From assembly GCF_907164915.1 (NCBI RefSeq), contig NC_061868.1, positions 20,889,819 to 20,953,818 on the forward strand: a stretch of 64,000 bases of DNA. The letters are read 5' to 3'. Of this stretch, positions 1 to 11,340 are shown piece by piece. Source of the stretch: Impatiens glandulifera. Taxonomy: Eukaryota; Streptophyta; Magnoliopsida; Ericales; Balsaminaceae. The position numbers and the translations under genes were made by a program. Numbering within the stretch: the first letter of the stretch is position 1; every line of letters begins with the position of its first letter. The notes below the pieces were generated by a model. It was not told where the DNA came from, searched no databases, and was given only the letters and a program-made list of their open reading frames with translations.

Positions 1-1603
1 TCGAGTACTCCCGGCGTTCAAGAGTTAAATAACATTATTCACGTCTAATAAAATGAAAATATAAGTTGAGAAAAATTAAGTTCGATAATTTTAGACCCAA
101 CACGAAAGTAAGACCTGAACCGAACACGAAAAAATCAGGTTAAGATCATGTATTTTTTTTTGTTCGGGTCAAAATCAGGTTACCTGATTAATAAACATGT
201 CAAAATTGGATTGAACTAAAATGACCCAAAGTAGACACGATAACCCGTTTATAAATTTATTTTGCTGAGTTTTAACTCTTTTATGTTATTCTTTACTATT
301 CACTCACTCATTTTCTTTTGTAAAATTGTTATAAATGAATTTATGATTTAACTTCATTTTTATTTTATGTTGATGTCATTTTAATTTGAAATAGAGATAT
401 GTGAATTAATTATATTGAGTTTGGTTCGAGTTGAGTTAGGTAAATCGGGTGAAACAGGTCAGGTTCGGTCAATCATAAATAAACAGGTCAGGTTCGGGTA
501 AATCACAAATAAATAGGTCAAGTTCAGTTTAGAGATTTTGACCTAAATTACTAAATAGGTCAAGTTCAGGTTAGTATTGTTCAACCCGTTAACCTGACAA
601 CTCGAACCTGCAACCTGAAAGTGATCAAATTGACACATTTAAGAAAAATGTTGAGGATATATATTTATATATAGAAGACACTAACTAAAACAATTTAAGA
701 TGTAATTAAACTATTCAATCATACAAATAAAATAACTAACCTGGACCAAATGATTTTGAACATTATGCTCAAACAAACTAACAATAAAAATCAACCAAGT
801 GTAATGGTTAAAACAAAAAATATAAAGATTAAGTTGGTTTCTTCTGATACATCCTTCGCCCCTCTATTTTCTCTTAGAATACATATTAAACATATCTTCA
901 TGTGAAAAAGAAATTTGCTTCAAACTTCAAATATTTATGAGTGAGGTTGTACATGTTTTCTAAACCCTAACAAAGGAATATATAAATTAAGAGATAGTCA
1001 TCTAAGTTTCCTTTCTAAGAAAAAAACATGTTTGGTCGTTTCTAATCAATGAATTACATTTTAATAAAAATAGTTTTATAGTATTAAATAATTGTATAGA
1101 ATAAATTTTAATAATTATATTTAGAAATGTAAAAAAGAAAACAGAACTATGTAGACCAAACCTACTCGCTAATTGTGGAAGAAACTATAAATGCCTTTTT
1201 CTCATGGCAAATGGGCTAGAATAATCTCTAGGCATATTTTCAAGAGCTGCAAGATATAAATGAACCATATATTACATGCTAGTTAATCATTTAGTTTACA
1301 AATAACTTGACGGTTGAATTAAATACATAAAATACCCCTGATTCGCTAAATCCTTCTTAGAAGATTCACAACAAATTGCTTGCTCCACTAAACTATCACT
1401 ATACATGGATTCATCGGGATAGAACAATAATCAAGTGAATTCAGAACGTACATCTCTTAATTTCATATTAAAATTAACTAAACACATTCCTGTAAAAATA
1501 ATTATATCGCAGTCCATCCGCTAGAAGTTTTTGATGAACCAATTCAATCCTTATCAGCTCAAAGAACCGTTATACTTCCTCATGAAAATCATGAAAATAT
1601 TAG
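1..1603. repeat. Left flank of duplicated block A, non-coding
   Basis: AT-rich sequence with no supported gene. It aligns nearly base for base with 23612-25155 (block B), with scattered substitutions and small indels, so both are copies of one segment; the window start truncates this copy. Around 452-530 there are two to three short direct repeats of about 30 bp, each carrying the word ACAGGTCAGGTTCGG, followed by decayed versions; similar words occur in the 90-250 interval in both orientations, which suggests an old miniature transposon, but I could not define its ends. Confidence 0.75.
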
Positions 1604-1676
1604 TGTTAATTTCATTAATTAAATGGAAATGATATTTAGGCAAATAAAATGCTCATAAAATTCAAATGTGAATTAA
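1604..1676 (+). repeat. Stub of Copia 5' LTR fused to pol (block A)
   Basis: The first about 70 bp match the start of the 3' LTR at 28084 (TGTT, then the ATTAATT...AATGATAT and AATGTGAATTAATTGT words). It runs directly into integrase coding sequence, so the rest of the LTR, primer site, gag and protease are missing. The same fusion is found at 25156 in block B, so the deletion predates the block duplication. Confidence 0.65.
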
Positions 1677-3639
1677 TTGTGCAAGTGTGAAATTTGTGTT
1701 GAAGCAAAATTGACGAGATCATCCTTTCGAAACGTTGAAAGAAATAATAGACCACTTGATTTCATTCATATAGACGTGTGTGATTTAAAAGGAACACCGA
1801 CACATGGTGGAGGCAAATACTTCATTACTTTTATTGATGATAATACAAAATATTGTTATGTGTGTATTCTTAAAAGTAAAGATGAAGGTATAGAGAAATT
1901 TACTCTTTATAAAAATGAAATTGAAAACCAACTCGGTAAATGATCAAGGTGTTAAGAAGTGATAGATGAGGTGAATATGAATCACCTTTTGCCGAACTAT
2001 GTTCTCAACATGGTATAATCTATGATACAACATAACCTTATTTTCCTCAACAAAATGATACGGCTGAGTGGAAAATAAAACATTAAAAGAATTGATGAAC
2101 TCACTTCTATTAAGTTATGGTCTATCATAGTCTAGCTAAGGTAGTTGTACCATTAACTAAAAAGGTAAAAGTTGGACCAAAAACTGTTGATAGTATATTT
2201 ATTGGATATAAACATAACATTAGTTCTTATCGTTTTCTTGTATTTAAACCGGACATTCCGGGTATTCATAAGAATACAATAATGGAATCAAGAAATGCAT
2301 TGTTCTTTGAACTTATACTTCCATATAAGTCTAATGAAGAACAACGTTCTCCAAAAAGATTTCTTGAACTAGATGAACAAAAAAAGAAAATGAAGTTGAG
2401 GTTGAAATTTGACGAAGTAAACGAGCTAGAATAGAAAAATCATTTGGTCCAAATTTTATTACTTTCATGATGGAAAGTAAACCTCAAACGTGTAATAAGG
2501 CAATTACTTCGTCTTAAGGGCCTCAATGGAAAGATGCAATTAATAGTGAAATATAATCTAGCTTGCAAAACTATAAAACACTAATTTGCCAATGAAATTT
2601 CAAAAGGAAAATGAAAGGTTATGGATCAATTGATAAATATAATGCAACATTGGTGTTAAGAGGATATCGCTAACGAGAAGATCTTAATTATTTTGATATA
2701 TATTATTCGGTTACGAGAATAACTTATATTCGATTGAATCTTTTGATTGCCTCTTTGCGCAATCTAGAATTTCATCAAATGGACGTAAAGACTACTATTT
2801 TAAATGGAGATTTGGAAAATAAAATTTACATAGATCACCTAAAGGGTTTTCTACTCAAGGGCAAGAAAATAAAGTTTGTAAACTGATTAAGTATTTGTAT
2901 GGATTAAAACAAGCTCCAATACAATGGCATGAGAAATTTAACCATGTTATGATCTGAAGTGGATTCAAGATCAATGAATATAACAAATGTATTTATATTA
3001 AAAACAGAAAAATGGTTATGACATTTTATGTCTTTATGTAGATGACATACTTATCAATGGAAATAATGATAAAATGGTTAAATCCACTAAAGATATGTTA
3101 AATTTAAAATTTGGCATGAAAGATATGAAATTAAATGATGTGATTCATAGAATCAAAGTGATTATAACATCAAAAAAATTAACAAGGATGGCTAAAACTC
3201 CGATAGATACGAGTCAACATCTATCTAAATATTTTGGAGAGAGTTTTTCACAATTAAAATATTCTCGAATAATTGAGAGTCGAATGTACTTAATGAGTTG
3301 TACAAGACTAGACATATACTATATAGTAAGCAAACTAAGTAGATACACGAGTAATATGGGTAATAAACATTAGAAATCCATTGTAGAATTATTTAGGTAT
3401 TTGAGAAATACTCGTGATTATGGTCAGCACTACACAAGACATCATTCTATTATCGAAGGCTACAATAATGCTAATTGGATTTCACATAAAAAAGATTCTA
3501 ATTCAATAAGTGAATATGTATTTACACTTGGAGGTGCAACTATATCTTGGAAATATTCTAACAAGTGTTATTGCTAAATCCACGATGAAATTTGAATTTA
3601 TAGCTTTTGACAAGTGTGGTGAAAAATCTGAATGGGTAT
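1677..3639 (+). pseudogene. Copia pol pseudogene (integrase, RT), block A
   Basis: Translated pieces in changing frames show Copia polyprotein order. 1677-1943 gives the GAG-pre-integrase/integrase start ([13 protein letters not shown], then HIDVCD and [11 protein letters not shown]). Near 1941-2090 comes the LRSDR...GEYESPFAELC stretch with stops. 2117-2434 covers the integrase C-terminal link to RT. 2600-2900 is RT (DVKTT.LNGDLE; YGLKQAP), 3030-3060 the LYVDD-type catalytic region, and 3074-3373 and 3400-3600 RT/RNase H. Many stops and frameshifts mean it is dead. It ends abruptly inside RNase H at about 3639, where H1 LTR sequence begins. Block B carries the same pseudogene more completely. 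Confidence 0.85.
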
Positions 3640-4280
3640 CTATTAGACTTGCACGTCTAACTACGTATCTGTTAGACTTGCACGTCTAACTACGTACCTA
3701 TTAGACTTACACGTCTAACTACGTATATGTTATACTGACACGTCTAACTACCTATTTTTTGATTGAAACGTCTAACTACGTATTTGTTAGACTAACACGT
3801 CTAACTACATCTTTGTTAGACTTACACGTCTAACTACGTATCTTTTAGACTAATACGTGTAACTATGTATCTGTTAAACTGGCACGTCTAACTACGTATC
3901 TGTTAGACTGGCACGTCTAACTACTTATTTCTTAGACTAGCACGTCTAACTACGTATCTATTAGACTGGCACGTCTAACTACGTAACTGTTAGATTAACA
4001 CGTATAACTATGTATTTGTTGGTCTGGCACGTCTAACTACGTCTCTATTAGACTTGCACGTCTACCTACGTATCACGTCTAGTTAGCCTATTTAGACCAC
4101 GTCTAACTAGCCAAATCTGATGCACCTACATAGAAACAATTAGACGGCTTAACTTTATTCATATCTAAACATCTTCAAAACTTAATTGATTAATATTTAG
4201 CACTTTTCTGTTAATTTACTTTTTACTTAGTTTTCCAAACAATTTCTTTTAAGTTCATTAAATCCTAATTTTTCCCAACA
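3640..4280 (-). mobile_element. H1 3' LTR, truncated at its outer end
   Basis: Read on the minus strand it starts TGTTGGGAAAAATTAG at 4280, next to a polypurine tract, and consists of a short AT-rich lead followed by the palindromic array (about 3643-4095). It matches the inner part of the H1 5' LTR (19850-20505). The outer part expected from 18778-19850, with TATA box and R/U5 region, is absent, and block A Copia sequence abuts at 3639. A deletion that also removed the end of the Copia copy explains both truncations. Confidence 0.8.
3643..4095. repeat. Tandem palindromic array, unit about 28-29 bp, in H1 3' LTR
   Basis: About 15 head-to-tail units. Each unit has 7-bp inverted arms GTTAGAC and GTCTAAC around a 5-6 nt loop (often TTGCAC or TGGCAC), then a linker of about 9 nt (TACGTATCT). 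Units vary by point changes. The array continues the same motif as at 19855-20290. Confidence 0.9.
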
Positions 4281-4349
4281 ATTTCCTCCTTTTTGATGAT
4301 TTAAGCTAAATGATCAAAATCAGTTGAAAAATTTCCCTTTTTGATGATG
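4281..4349 (-). promoter_or_regulatory. Double polypurine tract of H1
   Basis: On the minus strand, ATCAAAAAGGAGGAAAT (4281-4297) abuts the 3' LTR and is the plus-strand primer tract. A second tract of the same form, CATCATCAAAAAGGGAAAT, lies at 4331-4349. Duplicated tracts 50-170 bp apart are also seen in K1, K2 and K3. Confidence 0.75.
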
Positions 4350-4512
4350 TTAAAACCATGCAATCTTAAATAAAGCATTGTAAATACCCATCAAATACCA
4401 TCAAAACAATTCAAAAATATCCCAACATAAGTTAAACACCAACACAAGTTTTTAAATCCCCAACATAAGTTAAATCATAAGTTTTAAGATGAGATAAGCA
4501 AAGAGAGAGATT
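4350..4512. other. H1 3' untranslated stretch
   Basis: AT-rich sequence between the ORF2 stop and the polypurine tracts of H1; no coding signal. It corresponds to 52161-52333 of H2. Confidence 0.5.
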
Positions 4513-4800
4513 TATTGTCCTTCCCTTTACACGTTTGTATCTTCATCTTCTACATCTAAAGAATTTCCAGTTAGGAGGTTGAAATAACGAGTGGCAGCAC
4601 CTCAGCCACCTCTATCGCTTATATGACCTGAGATTTTATTTCTTTGTCTTAGACCTTCTTCAATTTCTTCAGCAACTTTTCTCTTCGATTGGGTTCCTCT
4701 AGCATCTCTACCTCTAGAACTGCCTCCTCTTGAGCTACCTTCATCCCTTTTAATATTATCAACTACAGAAGCAGCTGGGAGTACAACACAAGATCTTTCT
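4513..4800 (-). pseudogene. H1 ORF2, C-terminal end
   Basis: The minus-strand frame gives an Arg/Gly/Ser-rich stretch (RDEGSSRGGSSRGRDARG), then SDRGG, an in-frame stop, and a tail with NLLTG and a final REGQ before TAA at 4513-4515. H2 has the same order: RGG-rich stretch, FQNLLTGED and final KMEGQ. This is therefore the last about 95 codons of ORF2, separated from its N-terminal part (8983-10512) by K1. About 1.8 kb of ORF2 present in H2 is missing, so the K1 junction is not a clean insertion. Two in-frame stops mark it as inactive. Confidence 0.7.
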
Positions 4801-7384
4801 TTAACATTATAACCTAGGGTATGCGGTGCAGATCGGCAAGATTCTGTCCTACCTTCAAATTTCAATCACTCTAGGTACCGTCCTCCATAAGAAAAGGTTC
4901 TCAATTCGTTGAATATTGGAAAGAGCTTGGTTCGATCCGGAAAGGCCAAAGCACCAAGAGAAAACCAACCGAAAGAGAAAAAACCGAAGGCTAAGAAGTC
5001 CAAGGTGAAAGAAACAAAGCAAACAGCTAAGAAAGGAAAGAAGTCGGTCGCTGAGAAAGAGACCAGTGCGACAACCAACGGCGATATAACACATACTGAT
5101 ACATCTATCAGACCGGATAACCGCGAAGGTACCCCTGTCCCCACTCCGGCTAATGATAAGATTCAAGCCGAACCTGTTCAGAATCCGGAAAATCTTACTC
5201 GTGCTAAATCATCGACCAGTGTAACCGGCCGATCTAAATCTAAAGAAGCTCCTATTCCTGAGGTAAGTACCCCTACTCCAAATTCTACATTTTTACATAG
5301 AAACTCCGATATTCAAATTGTTGGGCCTGCGGCGTTAGAGGTCCATCATAGAACGTCGGATATTATTGATAACGTTGTAAAATATGTTAATCGGTTAGTT
5401 GAAACCGATGTGATGAGTAACCGAGTTGAGACCAGTCAGACAACTGAAACTAACCGGGCAGATAATGTTGAACAAGCCGATGAGACGACTGAAAGACATG
5501 CTGAATAAGCCGATGAGACGATTGAAGGAAATGAAGAAGATACGTTGGGTGAACATTCTCTAGTACATGAGATTTCCCATACCACTAGAGGTGCAACCGG
5601 TCCAGTTGGTGAAGAAAATATTTCAACCGGACCTAATCAAAATCCAACTCAAGAGGAGACGGTTAATAATACAGTCATTCCGGATTCTGAGATTCCGAAT
5701 TTTAAAATGACCGATGATAGGGCCGATGAAATTTTTGATGGCGTTCTCAAAATGGTTGCGGAAGACGCTCATGATTTATCAAACTCGTTCTATGAATGGT
5801 CGAGACTAAAGACTGAAACCCTATTTGAGAACATGCTCCTAGATTATTCTGAAGCCGACAGGTGGTCCAACTTAATAAACTTGGAGAGAAAGGTGACTGA
5901 GCTCGCCAAGACATCATTCGTACCGTTAGCCATGTGAAGGGCAAGGTTAGTAGAAACCAACGCAAAATTAAAGATACTAACGTCAACAACGGAAACCGCT
6001 TATCAAAATCATATGGCTAATGGTGGAATAACCGGGGTAGATAAGAGCATGTTGGATGCACTGGAATCGGTTGTAGAGAGACTTCAAGCCACTCCGGTAC
6101 AAATCGAAGAAACCGAGAGGAATATTGCAATGTACTTCACTCTGGTTGAAGAGGCTAGCCGAATCGGGAAACAAACCACTTTTGAGTTCGGTCAATCATC
6201 CAGAACGGCAGGGGATGAACATGAAGAAAGTCAACCGAAATTTCCCTTTGCGTCTCTAGATAAAGAAGATGGCGCAACGGTTTCTCCATCCACCGCAAAT
6301 ATCAAGGGCATGGACACAACTGTTGACAAGACTCCATCGGGTATGTCTCTTAACCGAAATGAATATATAGAGAACAACCCTCCAAGATAGAGCGGCCCAA
6401 CTCTATCATTATCGGTTGATTCTACGCCTCCGGTACAAATCAAGTTGTTATTCCATTTCCGGATGAAATGAAAGCATTCATCCATAAAACGGTTCAGGAT
6501 TCCATGCCTCGTGGAAGGCATCTCTAGACGCTAAGGCTTCCTCGTGGCAAGCATCTCTGGAAGCTATGGCTTCTTCGACTGATTCTAGAATTGAGAATAT
6601 TGAAAAGGTCACGTCTCAAACTCTAGAGATGGTGCAAGCCATGTCGGTCTAGATAGATGAGTTGGCAAGAATTAAAGTTGTTGCCCTTGAAGAATAGATA
6701 CGAAGAGATGAAGAAACGGTCAGAAAGATTCAGGCCGATTAGGAAGAAACAACACGGCTAGCCAAGGAAACCGAATTTACTAACGCAAAATTAGCCCAAA
6801 GAATTTAAGACGAGGAGGATAATCCTGAAGCGGTTGTAGAAGAAAACGCCAATGCGGCTAGAAACTTTCAGCAACAACATATTTTAGCCGTGGAAAATGA
6901 AAAAAGAAGACAGACATGCACCCCAATTACCAAACAGACAAGGGCTCAAGCAAAGAAAAGAAAAAGAGCACAAGCAACAACGGTTTTAGATGGTGCCGCA
7001 CAGACAAGTATTCAGACGGTTGCGAATCCAGCCGGTGGTTTAAATAGTCCTATTGTTGATGACGAAGAGGAAGATGTTACACCTCTAAACCCAAGAAAGT
7101 GTCGACCTGTAGCCTCAACCACACCGATTTCACCAGCTCCAATTCAATCTGTCTGCTCTAGTGCCCGGTCAAATCAAGGAACTAGAGAAGATTCGGTTGA
7201 ACACTTTATGCAGAGTTAAAGATCCTCACCATTCCAAGCTCATTCTCAACCGATGAGACTACAACAGTCGGTTGGATTCTCAGGGCAACTGGGTGGCAGT
7301 TTCCAAGATCCCACTACTTTGAGAACGAGTTTCGTATACAGATGGGTCCACGACATGATTAGCCAACCGGATAAAAAGGGCTAA
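4801..7384 (+). pseudogene. K1 ORF2, 5'-truncated accessory ORF
   Basis: From about 4801 the plus strand aligns with K3 ORF2 from about 31880 (shared GCAGATCGGCAAGATTCTG-type stretch, then ATTCTGAAT... words), so K1 starts inside ORF2. Frame 1 is open from 4909 to 6390 except for stops near 5506 and 5935. Visible in order: a lysine-rich basic tract (KEKKPKAKKSKVKETKQ, residues about 20-45), a low-complexity Thr/Glu/Pro region, and a region shared with K3 (ALEVH...SDIIDNVV; ADEIFDGVLKMV; FYEWSRLK). After 6390 there is a frame change and several stops through a coiled-coil-like stretch, then a second basic tract (TKQTRAQAKKRKRAQA). It ends HDMISQPDKKG at 7384. The basic tracts could be nuclear-localisation or nucleic-acid-binding signals (inference). 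No RT, integrase, signal peptide or membrane segment is visible. Confidence 0.7.
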
Positions 7385-7713
7385 TAATCTCTCAGCCTTT
7401 AAGATTTTTATTTCAAATATATATATATATATATATATCTTATAATTATAACTTATGATATTTTGGAAAATGCAAAGTTTTTGGTTTCACTTTCAACTTA
7501 CTAGTTTTGATACTTTTAAGTAAAAATATCAAAAAGGGACAAATTGCTAAGTATACAAAAATTTTCAAGGTCAAAATTCTTCCTCAAATAAAATTCCCCT
7601 TAAATCAAACCGTTTTCCAAACACCGCCTAATAAATATAAGTTCTTTTAAAAAAAACATTCATCGATTACAGGGTTTTGAATATTTAACTTAAATAATCA
7701 AAAAGGGAGAAAT
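7385..7713 (+). promoter_or_regulatory. K1 3' UTR with two polypurine tracts
   Basis: After the ORF2 stop, a short TA microsatellite (about 7417-7438) and AT-rich sequence hold two tracts: ATCAAAAAGGGACAAATT at 7528-7545 and TCAAAAAGGGAGAAAT at 7698-7713. The second directly precedes the TGTTAG start of the LTR and is the functional-looking one. The same pair is seen in K2 and K3. Confidence 0.75.
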
Positions 7714-8982
7714 TGTTAGACAAATTATATTATTTAATTAATAAGTAATTAACTATATAAAAAACCTTAATTAAATTTCAACTCTATGTGCAGGTACATA
7801 CTTTCAACCTTGCGGGTCAAATTCATTCTCCCAAAACAACATAAAATGAAACAACTTATTTATATCGGAAGTCCGGCTCGGCTAGAATTCAGACCGGTCA
7901 AGTTATCAACCGACATGTGTCCGGTCAGACCAAAGTCTAAGAGCAACATATACTTTCACCGGACAGTGTTAAATCAAAACAAGATCAAAATATGGATACA
8001 ATGGCAGTTGACGTGTTAATACAAACATATATTCCTCGGAATGTGCAAAGGAAGATATTCAAAGGATCAGAGTGCATCACTTGTCTTCTGAAAACAAGTC
8101 TGCTAATTAAACTGAAGGGAGTTGTCAGATGAATAATTACCGGATTTTGTATACATCTATAAGCAAACTTCAAAGAGCAGGCATCCGACCAAAGTACAGC
8201 TGCCAAGTGTACAAAAACACAAACGTACAATCTACATAATTTCAAGCCGGCACGACATCATCATTTGAGAAGCTTCCACCGGATTGCTGATCCTTTTGAC
8301 CAATCATCTAAGAGAGAGAAATATAAACGTTGTCATATTTCCACAATAAAAGGAAGCTAAAGGGCTGAAGAAAAGTTTCTTGCTCGCACTCTTGGTTACA
8401 CAAAGAACTAACGAACAAGAAAAGATTTTTCACAACCTTCTTACTCTTGCGAACATACTTTGAGAAATCTACAAAGATATTGAGTGATAAGGACAAACTG
8501 AAAAGTTCTGTGTATTTACATATTTGTGTAAGTGTATTATAATACTGTGTGAGTGTTGTAATGTGAACATCGAGCAGTAAATAAGACTCGATTGTGTGTT
8601 GTATTGTGTAGTTAAATATTCCTTAGTAAATATCCTTATCATTGTTTGAGAAGAAGGGGTGACGTAGGAGTTTTATCTCCGAATATCCATAAAACTGTTG
8701 TCTTATGTTCTTTACTTATTTTTGATTACCAAACCAACCGAACCAGTTTTCCCTCATTCTAACCAATCCTTCTCTACTCACTTCTTTAACCGATCCGTGT
8801 GTGTTGCTTCAGGATGAAACAAACATTTCGCCCTTGAACCCGGTTCAAGAGATTGTGACAGTCAGTGTAGTGTTAAGACTGGTGTTAATTCTTAAACGGA
8901 TTAGCGCCAACCGTTGTGTGTGTGTTTAAGCGGTCTCCTTTAGCCGGACCCTAGTACCCTATCGGTGATCCCGATCCTAACA
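7714..8982 (+). mobile_element. K1 3' LTR (1269 bp)
   Basis: It begins TGTTAGACAAATT after the polypurine tract and ends GATCCTAACA at 8982, giving TG...CA ends. It contains ACCGG words typical of the family, a TATA-like ACAATAAAAGGAAG at about 8341-8354 and the conserved GGGGTGACGTAGGAG motif at 8656. It lacks the tandem arrays and tRNA-like segment found in K2. H1 ORF2 sequence follows at 8983; no target duplication can be tested because K1 is 5' truncated. Confidence 0.85.
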
Positions 8983-10512
8983 TCGTGAATAATGATGCAA
9001 GGGGATCCTCTTGATGATCTCATAATTTCAAAAGGGATCTTAGGCTTCTTGAACACCCCATTTAGAAGAACGAACAAAACGCTCTTCTATATAGATGCAT
9101 ATTTCATTTCAACAATCTTGGATGTAAGAGGCTTGACAGTAGGCAGAGTAGGATCCTACTCAGAAGATATAATAGCAGTAGTAGTAGGCGTTGGAACAAC
9201 GACCTGCTCTGTTTCAGATGGAATAATGCTAGCAGTCTCAACAGCTGTTGATATTTCAGTAACACTTGCAGCGACAACAGCCACTAGTATTTCGGGACGG
9301 ACAGGTGACGGGAACCTGTTAACAATTTCAATAGTTGGACCGACGAGCTCAACAGTCGGCCCGGCAGCTTGATCCATCATTGGAACATCACAAGTAGGCA
9401 CAGAGGCCAAGGGAAAGGAGAAGATTACCTTTTTAGACTTTTTAGACGCCTTAGACGCCTTATACGTGCTAGATGCTTTATACAACTTAGACGTCGTCTT
9501 CTTCTGATCTTTAGCATGACTAAATGATTTAGCCTACTTCTTCAACGGGCTGGGAGATGGAGAGAGTGAAGAGATAAGAACTGTGGCAATAAGAGGAAGA
9601 TTATGTCTTTCCCTAGAGTCAACTACTCTAGAATCTTTCTTCAAGGAGCTCTTCTTGTTGTTCATACTCTCCGCAGACTCCATAATAGATTTGGTTCGTT
9701 GTACCCCGTTGACAGCATGAAAGTAGTTTGTCTCTTCAAACGAGTGACCGACTGACCACCTGTTTGTTGGCTTAAAGAGCTAGAACCCATCTCCTTTGAG
9801 AGCTTCATTCTCGCTAGAGCACTCTCTACAAAAAATTTTGTATATATGCGGCTCGGGTTAATAGCCTCAGCCTTACCCATAGGGATACCCAAATGTTTCA
9901 TAAAACGACTGAGTTGGGCCGCGAAGCTTACACTTTCCTTATTCTTGGAGTAAATCGATTCACAAATATTAGAAAAGAGAATTGTAGCCCAGTTTACTTG
10001 AATACCTTTAGATATGGCAGTCATATAGTCGAATCGATCATAACTATATGAATCGAAAGATCCTACCCTTCCTTGGAGCGACTTTACTACAATATCGTTT
10101 AAAAGGATGAAGTGTGGCTTTAGGGCCTTTTTCTTCCCGATCAGCCATATCGCAGAGCCGACGTTGGAAAATGTCGTTTTCCATCTCCGTGATAGTTTTC
10201 GCTGGAAAAGACAAGTTAAAAGTGTGACCTTCCGATTGAAGTTTGAAGAACTCTGCATAGGCTGCTTCGTTGAAAGAAATATGAGATTCGTTCACTGTCG
10301 CCGTGATAGATTCTCTAACCAAGACCGCCATCTTGAAAAAACTCGCGAACTTCCTTCTCGTAAAATATAAATGGGTCGCCAAGATATTTTCCGAAACCAT
10401 AATACTCCAATGATCGGAACATATCGACCACATCTTATTAATTGAAAGAATAAACCGAAGGAAAATCCACCTATAGAGTGCAGTGACCGAGAGTAATCTT
10501 CTTGTTAGCCAT
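8983..10512 (-). pseudogene. H1 ORF2, N-terminal part
   Basis: The minus-strand start codon at 10510-10512 gives MANKKITLGHCTL, matching H2 (MRNKRITLGHCTL) and H3 (MGNKRITLGHCTV). Conserved blocks follow: VDFPSVY, RSLEYYGFGKYLGDP, KEVREFFK, then FNEAAYAEFF near residue 100, GSFDSYSYDRFDYM...SKGIQVNWA, then NKESVSFAAQLSRFMKHLG. Farther on comes a Lys-rich segment and the motif VGPT.E.VG near 9330. The frame shifts several times and has early stops after HCTL and in the VYSFN stretch, so it is inactive. It is cut at 8982/8983 by K1. The product is unknown; the block around VREFF...FNEA.YAEFF is loosely reminiscent of a plant transposon-associated protein domain, which needs a profile search. 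Confidence 0.75.
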
Positions 10513-10640
10513 TTGAGAAAAAATGAAGAAGATGAAAAGAATTCTTAGAGAGAAGTTATAGAAAACTATAGTTCTTTAAGAAAATATTTGATGGAAAAGG
10601 TTTTAGAAGCATGCACGATGTCCTTATATATAATTCTAAC
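10513..10640 (-). promoter_or_regulatory. Putative internal promoter and leader of H1 ORF2
   Basis: On the minus strand a TATATATAAGG box (10622-10632) lies about 115 bp upstream of the ORF2 ATG, followed by a CT-rich, TTCTCT-containing leader. The same TATA-leader-ATG arrangement and spacing is found in H2, H3 and K3. It sits far from the LTR promoter, so ORF2 may have its own transcript (inference). Confidence 0.5.
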
Positions 10641-10839
10641 AGTCACATGGCTTAACCGCTTTTGATATAAGACGAACCCACTAATTAATGTAAGACATAT
10701 TTTCCCACAAGTTGTCAACATTAATTTAAGGGTTATGTCAGTCATTTTCCTTAACCGTGAGAGACACGCGTCTTAATGTTTCTAGGAATGATTATTCAAT
10801 ATTTTGAGCGGGAAAATTAGATGAAAACGCATAAAGGAC

Positions 10840-11225
10840 AGTTGTCCTTAATCAATTTGAAGATGAAGCGTCTAATAGTACACGTAGTTAGACGTTTTAT
10901 TTACTTCTACAATCTAGGTGAACTAAGTGTTTATAAGCCGCATAAGTTTGTTAGACGCAGGCGTCTAATCACATGTCTTATAGATGTCTATCCGTCTATT
11001 AGACATAGACATCTAATTACGCATGAATAACACGTATTAGACGTGTGTTTGGTTAGACGTGAGCGTCCAACTGCTCTTGTGTTGTAAACATCTGAACGTC
11101 TTTTAGAACTCGACGTCTAACCGCGTAGGTTTTTCACCAAGACATTTCACATTAGATTGTGTAAGTATATGCACGTCTAAGTACTTGCTTTTCTTTTAGA
11201 CGACCTCGTCTAAAAGACCGATTAA
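10840..11225. repeat. Spacer palindrome cluster of H1 (TTAGACG words)
   Basis: About ten irregularly spaced copies of the word TAGACG or its complement, many paired as short palindromes (for example TTAGACG...CGTCTAA). The cluster lies between gag and ORF2 and corresponds to 55975-56345 in H2 and 61085-61440 in H3. The same word dominates the LTR arrays of the family. Confidence 0.75.
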
Positions 11226-11340
11226 AGCTTTTGTCTTCTTGCATCTTTATTTACACAATAAATTTCCCCCTCAATTTATGTTAGAAAATAAACCGTTAAG
11301 TCATATCAAGTATATTAATTGGTTTAAATATAACAAGAAG

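Noticed and set aside
3643..4095. Centromeric or stand-alone satellite
   Set aside because: Arrays occur at a fixed place inside LTRs bounded by element ends and polypurine tracts, so they are LTR components.
8992..9372. Plus-strand protein of 126 codons
   Set aside because: Antisense shadow of H1 ORF2, which is supported by alignment to H2 and H3 on the minus strand.
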